Positions 34,687 through 43,713 of a stretch of 64,000 nt of DNA are shown here, piece by piece. The stretch spans positions 620,001-684,000 of the forward strand of contig NZ_CP051625.1 in assembly GCF_012844345.1 (NCBI RefSeq), given 5' to 3'. Source of the stretch: Pseudomonas sp. gcc21. GTDB lineage: Bacteria > Pseudomonadota > Gammaproteobacteria > Pseudomonadales > Pseudomonadaceae. A model generated the notes under the pieces. That model made no database searches, was not told where the DNA came from, and saw only the letters and a program-made list of their open reading frames with translations. The position numbers and the translations under genes are program-made. The number at the start of each line of letters is the position of its first letter. Position 1 is the first letter of the stretch.

Positions 34687-35607
34687 TCAGGCGGAGGCTT
34701 CGGCCTCGTAGTTGGCATACGAGTGCTTGAGGGTAGCGTGGTTGAGCAGCATCTGCGCCTTGAGCGTTGTGCCCGTGGCATCGTAGATATGCGTGCGCAC
34801 CCAGTACGACTCGGTGCGCTTGCTTTCGGACAGCGCGACGACTTCGCGGCGAATGAGGTAGTCCTCACCAACGAACAGGGGGCCGTCGATCATGCGGATT
34901 TCCTGATCGGCAAACAGACCCACCACCGGCTGCTTGACCGGGAAGGCCGCCTGCTTGCTGGTGTATTCTGCCAGCACGCTGACCATCTCCAGAGGAATGA
35001 TTGCACGGCCCCAGGGCGTGGCCTGCGCGTCCGAATACCAAGGTGAATTCTCGGTGATGCGCTCGAGTTTCTGGTTCAGCGAGAACGGATACAGATTCCC
35101 CATATGCTGATCAGGCTCCATCCGCACATGCTCTTCCTCGGCGCCGCGCATGCCCAGTTTCAGCTCGGACAAGATGACCAGCTTCTCTGGCGGACGTAGC
35201 TTGGCCATGCGGTCTTCCAGCAGTGTGGGCCCGTCGTCAGGACCCAGGCTGGCGCTTGCTTCCAGTACCGGTGTGCCGTCGGCCTTTTCCGCCCAGCAAC
35301 GTACTCGATTCGAGCCTGCGGTGGGGCGTTCGACAAAGGCGCGCACCTGCTCGCCCTCGACCACCATGTTCTGGAAGTGCGAAGAGAAGCAGCCGCGTTC
35401 AAACCAGGCTTGTCCGAATACCTCGACCAGCAGCGGGACGAATTGGCTGAAGTGCGTGGGGCCCTCAATCGGGCCGGCTCTGAAGCCAAGCTTTTCTGCC
35501 ATGCTGTCGTCGTGGATCGAGGTGTGGCCGCTGTATTCCTGATCGGCCAGCATCTGGCGGGGCTCGCGCAAGGGTCCGCACAGATAGAGTGGGGTATCAA
35601 AACTCAT
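34687..35607 (-). CDS. MaoC-like hot-dog domain protein
   Basis: 306-residue cytoplasmic protein with a double hot-dog layout. The N-terminal block MAEKLGFRAGPIEGPTHFSQFVPLL resembles the hydratase-type segment of MaoC/FAS1-like dehydratases (His within EGPTHFSQF), and the C-terminal half ends in LNHATLKHSYANYEA. An acyl-CoA or thioester hydratase is possible; no specific substrate. It is followed on the same strand from the nitronate monooxygenase-like gene by 32 bp, so the two may be co-transcribed. Moderate certainty on fold, low on role. Confidence 0.6.
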   Translation of the reverse strand: MSFDTPLYLCGPLREPRQMLADQEYSGHTSIHDDSMAEKLGFRAGPIEGPTHFSQFVPLLVEVFGQAWFERGCFSSHFQNMVVEGEQVRAFVERPTAGSNRVRCWAEKADGTPVLEASASLGPDDGPTLLEDRMAKLRPPEKLVILSELKLGMRGAEEEHVRMEPDQHMGNLYPFSLNQKLERITENSPWYSDAQATPWGRAIIPLEMVSVLAEYTSKQAAFPVKQPVVGLFADQEIRMIDGPLFVGEDYLIRREVVALSESKRTESYWVRTHIYDATGTTLKAQMLLNHATLKHSYANYEAEASA

Positions 35608-35639
35608 GAAAATCTCCGTTATTGTTCTTGACCGTCAAT

Positions 35640-36617
35640 TCAACCGTTAAGCATGCCCGCCAGACGATCACGAATCAGGCCTTCAGCCTCGGCCATGATG
35701 CGGTCGACCAGTTCCTGCACGGTGGGGATGTCGTTGATCAGACCCGCAACCATGCCGCACGACCATGCGCCGGCATCCATCTCGCCGGTTTTCATGATGC
35801 GCGGGTAAACGCCAGCTACTTCCGCGGCGATGTCGGCGAACTTGAGGTCTGCGCCCAGACGGCGTTCTTTTTCCAGCAGGCGTTCCACAGCTTCGTTGGT
35901 CATGACCCGTTCGGTGTTACGCAGCGGACGCATGACCAGTCGGGTGTCCAGTTCGCTGGCGGCGACAATCGCCTGCTTCACGTTCTCGTGAACCGGCGCC
36001 TCGCGGGTGGCAATAAAGCGCGTGCCCATGTTCATGCCTTCGGCGCCCAGCGCCAGCGCGGCCGCCAGTGAGCGCCCATCTGCCATGCCGCCCGAGGCGA
36101 CGAAGGGGATCTCAAGCTCTTCAGCAGCGCGGGGCAGCAGGATGAAGTTGGGCACATCGTCTTCGCCTGGATGACCGCCACATTCGAAACCGTCGACACT
36201 CACCGCGTCGCAGCCAATGGCCTGCGCCTTGAGTGCGTGGCGCACGGCGGTGCATTTGTGGATGACCTTGATGCCGGCTTCCTTCAGCGCGGGCAGGTAC
36301 TTCTGCGGGTTGTTGCCAGCGGTTTCTACTACTTTCACGCCGCCTTTGATGATGGCGTCGACGTAGCCCGGGTAATCCGGCGGGTTTACCGAGGGCAGGA
36401 ATGTCAGGTTGACGCCGAAGGGCTTGTCGGTCATTTCGTGGCAGCGGCGAATTTCTTCAGCAAGCGCCGCCGGGTTCGGCTGGGTAAGGGCAGTGATCAT
36501 GCCCAGGCCGCCGGCATTGGCAACGGCCGAAGCGAGTTCGGCGTAACCGACATGGTGCATACCGCCCTGGATGATTGGATGCTGGATGCCAAAGAGTTCT
36601 GTTATGCGTGTTTTCAT
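35640..36617 (-). CDS. Nitronate monooxygenase (2-nitropropane dioxygenase) family protein
   Basis: 325-residue FMN-dependent TIM-barrel protein. MKTRITELFGIQHPIIQGGMHHVGYAELASAV in parts, VDGFECGGHPGEDD (His likely catalytic) and PFVASGGMADGRSLAAALALGAEGMNMGTRF (phosphate-binding) are classic. Some members oxidise nitronates, others are enoyl-ACP reductases (FabK) or quinone reductases, so the reaction is uncertain. First gene of a possible two-gene unit with the hot-dog protein. Confidence 0.85.
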   Translation of the reverse strand: MKTRITELFGIQHPIIQGGMHHVGYAELASAVANAGGLGMITALTQPNPAALAEEIRRCHEMTDKPFGVNLTFLPSVNPPDYPGYVDAIIKGGVKVVETAGNNPQKYLPALKEAGIKVIHKCTAVRHALKAQAIGCDAVSVDGFECGGHPGEDDVPNFILLPRAAEELEIPFVASGGMADGRSLAAALALGAEGMNMGTRFIATREAPVHENVKQAIVAASELDTRLVMRPLRNTERVMTNEAVERLLEKERRLGADLKFADIAAEVAGVYPRIMKTGEMDAGAWSCGMVAGLINDIPTVQELVDRIMAEAEGLIRDRLAGMLNG

Positions 36618-36798
36618 GGGGCCTCGGTGTGTGCGCTCGCTCGGCTCACCGCGCTGGCAGGCCGAGTAGTTGAAAAGGTCTGCCTGATTGTATGGCCAGT
36701 CTCCGGAAAATGCCGGTGATTGGGGGTATTCAGGTCAGTGATGGCTTGCGTTGCATTGAATAGTCCGGAAGCCCAGGGCGAGAAGCCTGACGCCTACG

Positions 36799-36902
36799 CC
36801 CGCCGACTGGCATGACTGCGCAAGACGCCGTGAACCCGTCCTTGGGGGCTTGGTGAAAACATCCTTGTTTTCAACACTTGCTCCGGCCTGCCAGTCGGCG
36901 GG
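36799..36902. repeat. Long hairpin element with 13-bp terminal inverted repeats
   Basis: CCCGCCGACTGGC at 36799-36811 is repeated inverted and exactly at 36890-36902. Inside, GAAAACA and TGTTTTC (36855-36872) form a second nested hairpin. The size and nested layout resemble dispersed non-coding repeats common between pseudomonad genes; only one copy is in this window. Confidence 0.65.
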
Positions 36903-37013
36903 CTTGTTTAGGCATTGGTGTAGCTGATGTTGGAAGCGCGTTCGTTCGTAGTCGTCAGCGCAATTGTGCGTCCGGGAATAGTAGATCACTGCAGAGGGTC
37001 CATGCCTGGCACG

Positions 37014-37055
37014 GACAGTTCCCCCCTTCGAAGAAGGGGGGCTAGGGGGGATTCG
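37014..37055 (-). repeat. Gene-end palindromic repeat, copy 1
   Basis: On the minus strand reads CGAATCCCCCCTAG, then CCCCCCTTCTTCGAAGGGGGG, a strong hairpin, then AACTGTCCGTGCC. It lies just past the stop of the ABC exporter gene. Two similar copies occur at 55775-55815 and 56143-56190, in the same orientation relative to the gene they follow. Confidence 0.8.
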
Positions 37056-37076
37056 ATTTCGAGCTTGGCCTAACCG

Positions 37077-38906
37077 TCAATCCTCAGCCAGAAACCCACC
37101 CGACTGCCGCGCCCAGAGCTGCGCATACAATCCGCCGCGTGCGAGCAGTTCGCTGTGGCTGCCGTCTTCAATGATATGTCCCTGATCCATGACAATCAGC
37201 CGGTCCATCTCGGCGATGGTTGAGAGTCGGTGGGCGATGGCTATGACGGTTTTGCCTTCCATCAGGATGTTCAGACTCTGCTGGATCGCCGCTTCTACTT
37301 CCGAATCCAGCGCCGAGGTTGCTTCGTCCAGGATCAGTATCGGCGCATCCTTGAGCATGACCCGCGCAATGGCGATGCGTTGACGCTGGCCGCCGGAGAG
37401 CTTAACGCCACGTTCGCCGACATGCGCGTCGTAACCCTGGCGACCCTTGGCATCGCGCAGGTCGGGAATGAACGCGTCGGTTCTGGCGCGACGGGCAGCC
37501 TGCAGCATCATGTCTTCATCGGCATCCGGTTTGCCATACAGGATGTTGTCCCGCACGGAACGATGCAGCAGGGAGGTGTCCTGGGTGACCATGCCGATGT
37601 GTTGGCGCAGAGAGTCCTGCGTCACGCCGCCTATATCCACTCCGTCGATCAGGATGCGTCCGCCTTCGACGTCATAAAAGCGCAGCAGCAGATTGACCAG
37701 CGTGGATTTGCCCGCACCGGAGCGGCCGACCAATCCGATTTTCTCGCCCGGTCGGATATGCAGGTTAAGGTGCTCCATCACGCCGTGGCCTTTGCCGTAA
37801 TGGAAGCGCACGTCCTCGAACTTGATCTCCCCGCGGGTGACCTTCAGCGGCACGGCATCAGGCGCATCTTCGACGACCTGCGGCCGGGAGATGGAGTTGA
37901 TGCCGTCCTGCACGGTGCCGATATTTTCAAACAGTGCGGACACTTCCCACAGTATCCACTGCGACATGCCCCACAGGCGCAACACCAATCCAATGGCTAC
38001 TGCCACCACTCCCACGCTTACGGCGGCATTGAGCCACAGCCAGATCGCCAACCCGGCAACGCTGAGTAGCAATATGCCGTTCAGTGCGTAAAGCGAGACA
38101 TTGATCTGGGTGACCAGGCGCATCTGCCGGTACACGGTGGTCATGAACTCGTCCATGCCTTCGCGGGCGAAGCTGGATTCGCGACCGGCATGGGAGAACA
38201 GCTTGACCGTCTGGATATTGGTGTAGCTGTCGACAATGCGGCCGGTCATCATTGAACGGGCGTCGGCCTGTTCTTCGGCAACTTTGCCCATTACCGGCAC
38301 AAAAATACGCATCAGGAGCAGGTAACCCAGAAACCAGAGCAGCATAGGCATGGCCAGTCGCCAATCGGCAATGCCGACCACCAGTAGCGTGCCGAGAAAG
38401 TACACGATTACGTAGTTGAGCACGTCGATCAGCTTGATGACGCATTCGCGCACTGCCAACGCGGTCTGCATCAGTTTGGTGGCGATCCTGCCAGCGAACT
38501 CGTCCTGATAAAACGCCATCGACTGGCGCAGCAGGTAGCGGTGCACCAGCCAGCGGATGCGCATGGGGAAGTTGCCCATCAGCGTCTGATAGGTCACCAG
38601 GGAATTGGTAAGTACCAGTCCGGGTAGCAGGACGATGACCACCAACGCCATGGCCGCCAGTTTCCAGCCTTCTGTCTGCAGGAATGTTTCGCGGTTCTGC
38701 TCCGAAAGCCAATCGACGATGTTGCCGAGGAAGCTGAACAGCCATACCTCGGCGACCGCAATACCGGCCATCAACAGGCCTGCAATCAACAGGTACGCCC
38801 AGCTTCCACGCGTAAAATGCAGGCAAAAGGCAAGCAGCGTACGGGGCGGCTCAGTGGGTTCCTCGGAAGGAAAGGGATTGATACGTTGTTCGAACCAGCG
38901 AAACAT
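37077..38906 (-). CDS. ABC exporter, fused permease-ATPase (MsbA-like)
   Basis: 609-residue half-transporter: six membrane helices (residues ~35-330) and an ATPase domain with Walker A VGRSGAGKST, signature KLSGGQRQR and Walker B ILILDEATSALDSE, and the H-loop in VIAIAHRLST. It forms a homodimer in the inner membrane. MsbA-like lipid or peptide/drug export; no substrate clue in neighbours. Monocistronic by layout. The gene-end repeat follows its stop. Confidence 0.88.
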   Translation of the reverse strand: MFRWFEQRINPFPSEEPTEPPRTLLAFCLHFTRGSWAYLLIAGLLMAGIAVAEVWLFSFLGNIVDWLSEQNRETFLQTEGWKLAAMALVVIVLLPGLVLTNSLVTYQTLMGNFPMRIRWLVHRYLLRQSMAFYQDEFAGRIATKLMQTALAVRECVIKLIDVLNYVIVYFLGTLLVVGIADWRLAMPMLLWFLGYLLLMRIFVPVMGKVAEEQADARSMMTGRIVDSYTNIQTVKLFSHAGRESSFAREGMDEFMTTVYRQMRLVTQINVSLYALNGILLLSVAGLAIWLWLNAAVSVGVVAVAIGLVLRLWGMSQWILWEVSALFENIGTVQDGINSISRPQVVEDAPDAVPLKVTRGEIKFEDVRFHYGKGHGVMEHLNLHIRPGEKIGLVGRSGAGKSTLVNLLLRFYDVEGGRILIDGVDIGGVTQDSLRQHIGMVTQDTSLLHRSVRDNILYGKPDADEDMMLQAARRARTDAFIPDLRDAKGRQGYDAHVGERGVKLSGGQRQRIAIARVMLKDAPILILDEATSALDSEVEAAIQQSLNILMEGKTVIAIAHRLSTIAEMDRLIVMDQGHIIEDGSHSELLARGGLYAQLWARQSGGFLAED

Positions 38907-39130
38907 CGGGGCAGCCTGCGGGTAAAGCGGAGAGGGTGCGCATTATGGACCCAGGCTGACGGAGGGCTCAAGGGAAAGGGGGCTGCGCGAAACTTCGGCG
39001 CGGGTTCTACGGGAGGGCGTGACAGGCGTGCGCGGTGCGGTATTCGGGTGCGTAGTTGGAGTCGGTTGCGGAATGTGCGGCGTGAACAAAGCGGCCCGCC
39101 AGCCGTGGCGGACCGCCGGGTTAGAACCGG

Positions 39131-39811
39131 TCAGTCAGTCAGCTTTTCAAGTAGCAGGTCTGCCAGTACGCGTGAACCTTCCGCGGTAGGATGGATTTCG
39201 TCGTTGGCGATATAACGGTCTTCGTTGCCGTTGAAACGGTCACGGACGTCGACGAAGGTGATGCCAAGGCCAGGGTAGGTTCTGGCTTTGTAGTTCATGC
39301 TGTATTCATTGATTTCCCGCATGGCTGCCGCGCTGCCCTTGGCATTGTAGTAACCGAGGAAGATGATTTCTTCGATGCCGTCAGCCTGCATCTGCTGAGC
39401 CAGCGAAGCGATTTCATCTTCAAGATCCTGCAGAAGCGGCATGCATTTTTCGAGGGAAGGGCTGCAATCGTTGAGCTGAATATCGTTGCCGCCGCCATTC
39501 ATGATGACTGTCTTGATGCCGCGCTTGGATGCGTTGTCATATTGCTCTGGAATCGCATAGCGCCGCGAGCAGATCAGGTTTCCGCCGATCATCTGGCAGC
39601 CTGAGCGGGCGTGACTGGTGATGGGTTCGCCAAGGTCGTCTTCAAGATATTCCTTGATGTCACCGCTCAGGGCGAACACCGAATCGCCAATAATCATTGT
39701 GTCTGCTGTGCCGCTTACCGGCGGGTTGACCGCGTTGGCGGTGCCGATATTCATTAAGGTCAGCGCTGCGGCGATAAAGGCGCAGTGCTTGATCCTGATC
39801 ATCAAAGACAT
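39131..39811 (-). CDS. Secreted SGNH/GDSL hydrolase
   Basis: 226-residue predicted periplasmic esterase/lipase-like enzyme. A signal peptide (IRIKHCAFIAAALTLMNIG then ANA) precedes block I GDS with Ser44 (IIGDSVF), block III NGGGND and block V DEIHPT (Asp and His of the triad). The start at 39811 (MSLMIRIK) is chosen because it opens the signal peptide; a reading from 39871 adds unrelated residues. Substrate unknown. Neighbours are unrelated. Confidence 0.85.
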   Translation of the reverse strand: MSLMIRIKHCAFIAAALTLMNIGTANAVNPPVSGTADTMIIGDSVFALSGDIKEYLEDDLGEPITSHARSGCQMIGGNLICSRRYAIPEQYDNASKRGIKTVIMNGGGNDIQLNDCSPSLEKCMPLLQDLEDEIASLAQQMQADGIEEIIFLGYYNAKGSAAAMREINEYSMNYKARTYPGLGITFVDVRDRFNGNEDRYIANDEIHPTAEGSRVLADLLLEKLTD

Positions 39812-40101
39812 GGTGTTTCCTCGGTCTATTATTGTTTGTATTGCCGACAGCGCATCCCCAGGGAGCGGCAAGTTGCGTCATGGCCGGGAAATAATACTGT
39901 GGAGGATAAGTGATGAAATCCCCCCAAACAGGTGGTTTTAAGCGGTTAACGTCGACGTCTTCGCAAGATGCGTCAGTTTTCGCCAAGGGGATGCGTACGG
40001 GGTATGGACAGCGGATTACGCAATGCAGCGGCTTGGATGCAGATTATGGCGTTGAGAGGCTTCATCAGTGTTAATGCATCCGGGCAGTGGTAACCTCAGG
40101 C

Positions 40102-40935
40102 ATGCTTGAAAGACATTTCCTACCTTTTGCCAAGCGACTCTATCGCTGTTTGAGGCGCCTGCTGATGAACGACGAAGAAGTACTCCTTGAGAAACTGCGC
40201 GATGATTACGGTCAGCTTCGAATTACCGAAGCTGAGGGCTATCGATTTCTGTATTTCGGTGAGCAGACCGAACAAAGCTGCAGTTTCGTTGCAGAGCCCG
40301 CGTGGCTCGAATATGACTATACGCGGGCTATGCTGCTGGGCTGCTTCTGGCAGTCGACGCCGCGGGACACGCTCATGCTGGGGCTGGGCGGCGGCGCATT
40401 GGCGAATTGCCTGATAGAGCACTTTCAGTCTGGAAAGTTGACCGCTATCGAGCTCCGTCCCGCCGTCGTGGAGCTGGCCAGTCGTTGGCTGGGTCTGACC
40501 CGGGATGAACGGTTTCATGTAGGCATCGGTTGCGCTGAATCCTATGTCAGATCGGCACCGTCAAGTTGTGATCTGCTGTTTATGGATCTGTATATGGAAG
40601 GGGGGATTTCGCGTCTGCAAATGCAGAAGGAATTCTTCCAGGCATGCCACCGAACGTTGCGCCCGGGTGGAGTAATGGTGATCAATCAATGGCAAATGGG
40701 CGAAACCGGCCAGCCCTATGCGTCGCGGTTACTGCAGGATCTGTTTGGTGATCGGTATCTGCAGGTGGCAGTGGAAGAGGGCAATATCCTGTTGTTCGTA
40801 CCCGCAAGCGGCGAGCTGCAACTCGACCGGGTGGCAATGCTGGAATGGGCAGACCGGCTGGAACAGCAGCTTGGCTATTCGCTTCGGCCCTATATCCAGT
40901 TGCTGCGCCGGGCTAATGAGGCGCCGCCGCTTTAA
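40102..40935 (+). CDS. Spermidine-synthase-like methyltransferase fold protein
   Basis: 277-residue Rossmann protein of the spermidine synthase/SpeE-like group: glycine motif MLGLGGGALANCLIE, acidic TAIELRPAVVELA, and LLFMDLYMEGGISRLQ with the gate-keeping Asp. It lacks an obvious partner decarboxylase (speD) nearby, and many such short proteins are uncharacterised spermidine synthase-like proteins rather than true synthases. ATG 40102 is the first ATG, with a CTCAGG-like upstream site; an internal ATG at 40165 is also possible. The 290-bp gap before it (39812-40101) shows nothing else. Confidence 0.75.
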   Translation: MLERHFLPFAKRLYRCLRRLLMNDEEVLLEKLRDDYGQLRITEAEGYRFLYFGEQTEQSCSFVAEPAWLEYDYTRAMLLGCFWQSTPRDTLMLGLGGGALANCLIEHFQSGKLTAIELRPAVVELASRWLGLTRDERFHVGIGCAESYVRSAPSSCDLLFMDLYMEGGISRLQMQKEFFQACHRTLRPGGVMVINQWQMGETGQPYASRLLQDLFGDRYLQVAVEEGNILLFVPASGELQLDRVAMLEWADRLEQQLGYSLRPYIQLLRRANEAPPL

Positions 40936-41029
40936 CGGCTGTTGGTGCGTCGGTGCTGGAGGCGTGGCTAAGCGCAATAGAGCCGGGTCGCCGTGGTGAT
41001 AATCGTCGATGCAGCAGCTCCAGCCTCCC

Positions 41030-41518
41030 TCAGGCAAACTGCAACTTTCCCGTAAACTTCAGCAGATCGCCGCAGCGCCGACATTGGTAGCGCCTGCCGC
41101 GGCCTACCCACGCATGACGCTGCGGCGTAAAGGAGATGGGGGTAGGGCAGCCGCACTGATAGTAGTAATGGGTGCGGCGTCGCTCCGGAACGGCATAATC
41201 GTGACAGCGTTTCGGCTCTAATCCGAACACGTCTATCATCAGGGTTTGCCATTCGATGCCATGGGGACGGATGTTGCCGCCGTGCAGCGCGTGGGCGACA
41301 AGGTGGGCAACTTCGTGGGGGACGGTTTGTAGCAGAAAATCTTCCTGGTTATCCCGATACATGCGTTCGTTGAAGCGCAGCAGGTTGCGCCCCAGGTAGG
41401 CGACCCCGGCACGTTGTCCCCGCAGATCCAGCGTCACCCGTGGACGTACAAATGTTCTGCCCAGACGTTGCTCTGCGCGTTGGTATGCCTGTTCGACTGC
41501 TTCGGTAAGATCGTTCAT
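41030..41518 (-). CDS. sprT: SprT-family zinc metalloprotease-like protein
   Basis: 162-residue protein with a metalloprotease core (HEVAH at residues 68-72, a further His at 86) and a C-terminal zinc ribbon (Cys122, Cys124, Cys146, Cys149). This is the bacterial SprT layout, related to the SPRTN DNA-protein crosslink protease; the bacterial role is unproven. The start MNDLTEAVEQAYQRAEQRL at 41518 is the family start. It lies 53 bp after the flavodoxin-like gene on the same strand. Confidence 0.88.
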   Translation of the reverse strand: MNDLTEAVEQAYQRAEQRLGRTFVRPRVTLDLRGQRAGVAYLGRNLLRFNERMYRDNQEDFLLQTVPHEVAHLVAHALHGGNIRPHGIEWQTLMIDVFGLEPKRCHDYAVPERRRTHYYYQCGCPTPISFTPQRHAWVGRGRRYQCRRCGDLLKFTGKLQFA

Positions 41519-41571
41519 GAGCCTAGTATAAAACCGAAGCGGTGGAGGCAGTACACACATTGGGGTGGTCA

Positions 41572-42039
41572 CTAGAAAATCCCGCTATCCAGGCCGGCGG
41601 CCATGTACAGGCCGAGTTCCTCTGCATCGGTTACAAAGTCGCTGCGCCATTCACCTTTGAACGTGAGCGGATCCCGGGCCCAGCTCCAGCGTAGCCCGGT
41701 GACAATGCTCTCCACGGCGCGCCGGGTTCCGGTGCCATCCAGGCCAGCCCGAATGTAGAGGGCGGAGGGTAGTCCCTGCTTTTGCTCCAGTACCGGGTAG
41801 TAACAACGGTCGAAAAAATCCTTCAGCGCCCCGCTCATGTAGCCCAGGTTTTCGGTGGTGCCGAGAATAATCCCGTCGGCGGAGAGGACGTCCTCAGGAG
41901 TGGCTTCCAGAGGCGGAATCCAGCGCGCCTCAACACTCTCAATTTCGGGATTCTGTGCGCCGCGCAATACCGCTTCGGCCAGCAGGCGGGTGTTGGGCGA
42001 AGGGGCATGGGCGACTATCAGAAGTTGCTTGTGGGCCAT
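41572..42039 (-). CDS. Flavodoxin-like NAD(P)H-dependent oxidoreductase
   Basis: 155-residue flavodoxin-fold protein: FMN phosphate-binding loop LLIVAHAPSPNTRLLAEA at the start and GTTENLGYMSGALKDFFDRCYY in the middle. Expected to bind FMN and act as a reductase (quinone or chromate type). ATG 42039 is chosen because AAGG lies five bases upstream; an earlier ATG at 42051 adds four residues. Partner unknown. Confidence 0.78.
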   Translation of the reverse strand: MAHKQLLIVAHAPSPNTRLLAEAVLRGAQNPEIESVEARWIPPLEATPEDVLSADGIILGTTENLGYMSGALKDFFDRCYYPVLEQKQGLPSALYIRAGLDGTGTRRAVESIVTGLRWSWARDPLTFKGEWRSDFVTDAEELGLYMAAGLDSGIF

Positions 42040-42344
42040 TGGAACCTTCATCTGAACGAAACATGTCAGTGCATTTCAGCCGACCCTAACCAGATCGACC
42101 TTGAATGACCAGCTCTCCGAGGTCTCCTGTCCTCATGTAAGTATAGATGCGCCGGTTTCAGCTTTGTCAGGGAACGCACCGGCTCAGGATTGTCGAACCA
42201 GACTTGAGCGGTCAGCGAAGCGGCAGCGTCGGGATCGGGCTCATCGTTGAGGCAGGCGATGGCGAGACTGGCTAACCGCAGTTCAGTTCAGCTGTAACAA
42301 CAGGCTGGAAAATGCTGTCTGGAACCGGAGGGGGAAACGGATCC
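42040..42344. other. 305-bp divergent intergenic region
   Basis: Between the flavodoxin-like gene (minus) and the MFS gene (plus). I see no clear repeat, RNA or promoter box; it must contain both promoters. The only signal I trust is the GGAGGG ribosome binding site ahead of the MFS gene. Confidence 0.5.
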
Positions 42345-43649
42345 ATGATTCCAATACTGTTGCCCATTGGGGCGCTTTTGTCGGGAATTGGCCTGTTGCT
42401 CATGGGCACCGGGCTGTTGAATACCTTGCTGCCGCTGCGTGGCAGTGCCGAAGGCTTCAGTGATCAGACGCTGGGGTTGCTGGGTTCGGCCTATTACGCC
42501 GGTTTCATTATTGGCACCTGGGTGTGCCCCAAACTCATCCGGCGCATGGGGCATATTCGTGCCTTTGCGTTCTGCGCTGCGGCTACCGCAGCCTTCATTC
42601 TGCTGCATGTGCTGATAGTCGACGCGGCATTCTGGTTCGTATTGCGCGTGTTGACCGGTATCGTGCTGGTGGGCATCTATACCGTGGTCGAGAGCTGGCT
42701 GAATTCCGAGGCGCCCTCCGAGCGTCGAAGCCAGGTTTTCGCGGTGTATATGGTGGTCAACCTCGGGGCGCTGGCCGCGTCACAACAATTACTGCGATTC
42801 GGCAACCCCCTCGGGGCGGTGCTGTTCGCCGTTGCTGCGATTTTCCTGATGGCTGCCATCCTGCCGGTTACCGCGACGCGACTGCCGCAGCCGAAAATTT
42901 CCCAGACGCCTGCGCTCTCACTGAAGCGCCTATGGGCTGCTGCGCCTGTTGCGGTCTCGGGATCGTTGCTGGCCGGGTTGGCCATGGGTGGGTTCTGGGG
43001 TTTGGGCGCTGTGTATGTGAACCGGCTGGGGATGGACGCAGCAGCGGTCGCAAGCTTCATGTCGCTTACCATTCTCGGGGGCATGATCATGCAATGGCCG
43101 CTGGGGTTGCTCTCGGACAGGATCGACAGAAGGCACGCGCTGGCAATCGTCACCGGTGTTGCGGCGCTGGGTGGGCTGCTGATGCTGGTGTTCGCGTCGT
43201 CCATGCAGATGCTGCTGGTTGCCGCCGCTATATTCGGCGCAGGTGCCTTTGCGGTGTATCCGACACTGGTCGCGCACCTGATCGACCACTTGCACCATGA
43301 TGAAATTCTCTCAGGGAATTCCGCATTGCTGATGCTGAACGGCGTTGGTTCGGCTTTTGGACCGGCATTGGCGGGCTTTTTGATGGGCATGACCGCGCCG
43401 AGTGCGCTGCCCGTGTTCTTCGCGGTGCTGTTCGCGGCTTGCTCCCTGTATGCGTTTCTTCAGGCGCGCAATTCCAGAGATCGCATCGTTGAGGAACCGG
43501 CGCAGTTCGTGCCTATGGTGCACTCAACCGATGCCATGCTTGAGCTGGCGCTGGAAGATCAGGTACACCCGTCAGAGGCTGACGATTCTCGCCAGCCCGA
43601 AGTCGAAACGCAGGAGCCGGTAGACGCCGCGGCAGGCAGGCCATCCTGA
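42345..43649 (+). CDS. MFS transporter, YcaD-like
   Basis: 434-residue major facilitator with twelve membrane segments. The helix-1 pattern IGLLLMGTGLLNTLLPLRGSAEGFSD, the cytoplasmic GLLGSAYYAGFIIGTWVCP and WPLGLLSDRIDRRHAL place it near the YcaD branch of sugar/drug-type permeases. A hydrophilic acidic tail (from about residue 400) ends the protein. Start chosen at 42345 because GGAGGG lies ~10 bases upstream; an earlier in-frame ATG at 42312 is inside a low-complexity glycine stretch. Substrate unknown. Confidence 0.8.
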   Translation: MIPILLPIGALLSGIGLLLMGTGLLNTLLPLRGSAEGFSDQTLGLLGSAYYAGFIIGTWVCPKLIRRMGHIRAFAFCAAATAAFILLHVLIVDAAFWFVLRVLTGIVLVGIYTVVESWLNSEAPSERRSQVFAVYMVVNLGALAASQQLLRFGNPLGAVLFAVAAIFLMAAILPVTATRLPQPKISQTPALSLKRLWAAAPVAVSGSLLAGLAMGGFWGLGAVYVNRLGMDAAAVASFMSLTILGGMIMQWPLGLLSDRIDRRHALAIVTGVAALGGLLMLVFASSMQMLLVAAAIFGAGAFAVYPTLVAHLIDHLHHDEILSGNSALLMLNGVGSAFGPALAGFLMGMTAPSALPVFFAVLFAACSLYAFLQARNSRDRIVEEPAQFVPMVHSTDAMLELALEDQVHPSEADDSRQPEVETQEPVDAAAGRPS

Positions 43650-43701
43650 GTCCGGTTGCCCGGATCAGCGCATCCGGGCAACCGGACCTGACAGGCGATG
43701 C

Positions 43702-43707
43702 TAGAAT
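43702..43707 (+). promoter_or_regulatory. -10 box of DnaJ-related gene (leaderless start)
   Basis: TAGAAT followed by GCCGCC places the expected transcription start on or next to the ATG at 43714. No ribosome binding site precedes that ATG, so the mRNA is probably leaderless. Confidence 0.5.
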
Positions 43708-43713
43708 GCCGCC

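Larger units (their letters stand above)
36618..37076. other. 459-bp gene-free region with two repeat types
   Basis: Contains a large imperfect hairpin element (36799-36902) and a copy of the GAATCCCCCC-TAG repeat (37014-37055). A weak 84-codon minus-strand reading at 36735-36989 runs through the hairpin element and looks spurious. Confidence 0.6.

Noticed and set aside
36735..36989. 84-codon minus-strand reading
   Set aside because: Runs through the nested hairpin element, no ribosome binding site, no family resemblance.
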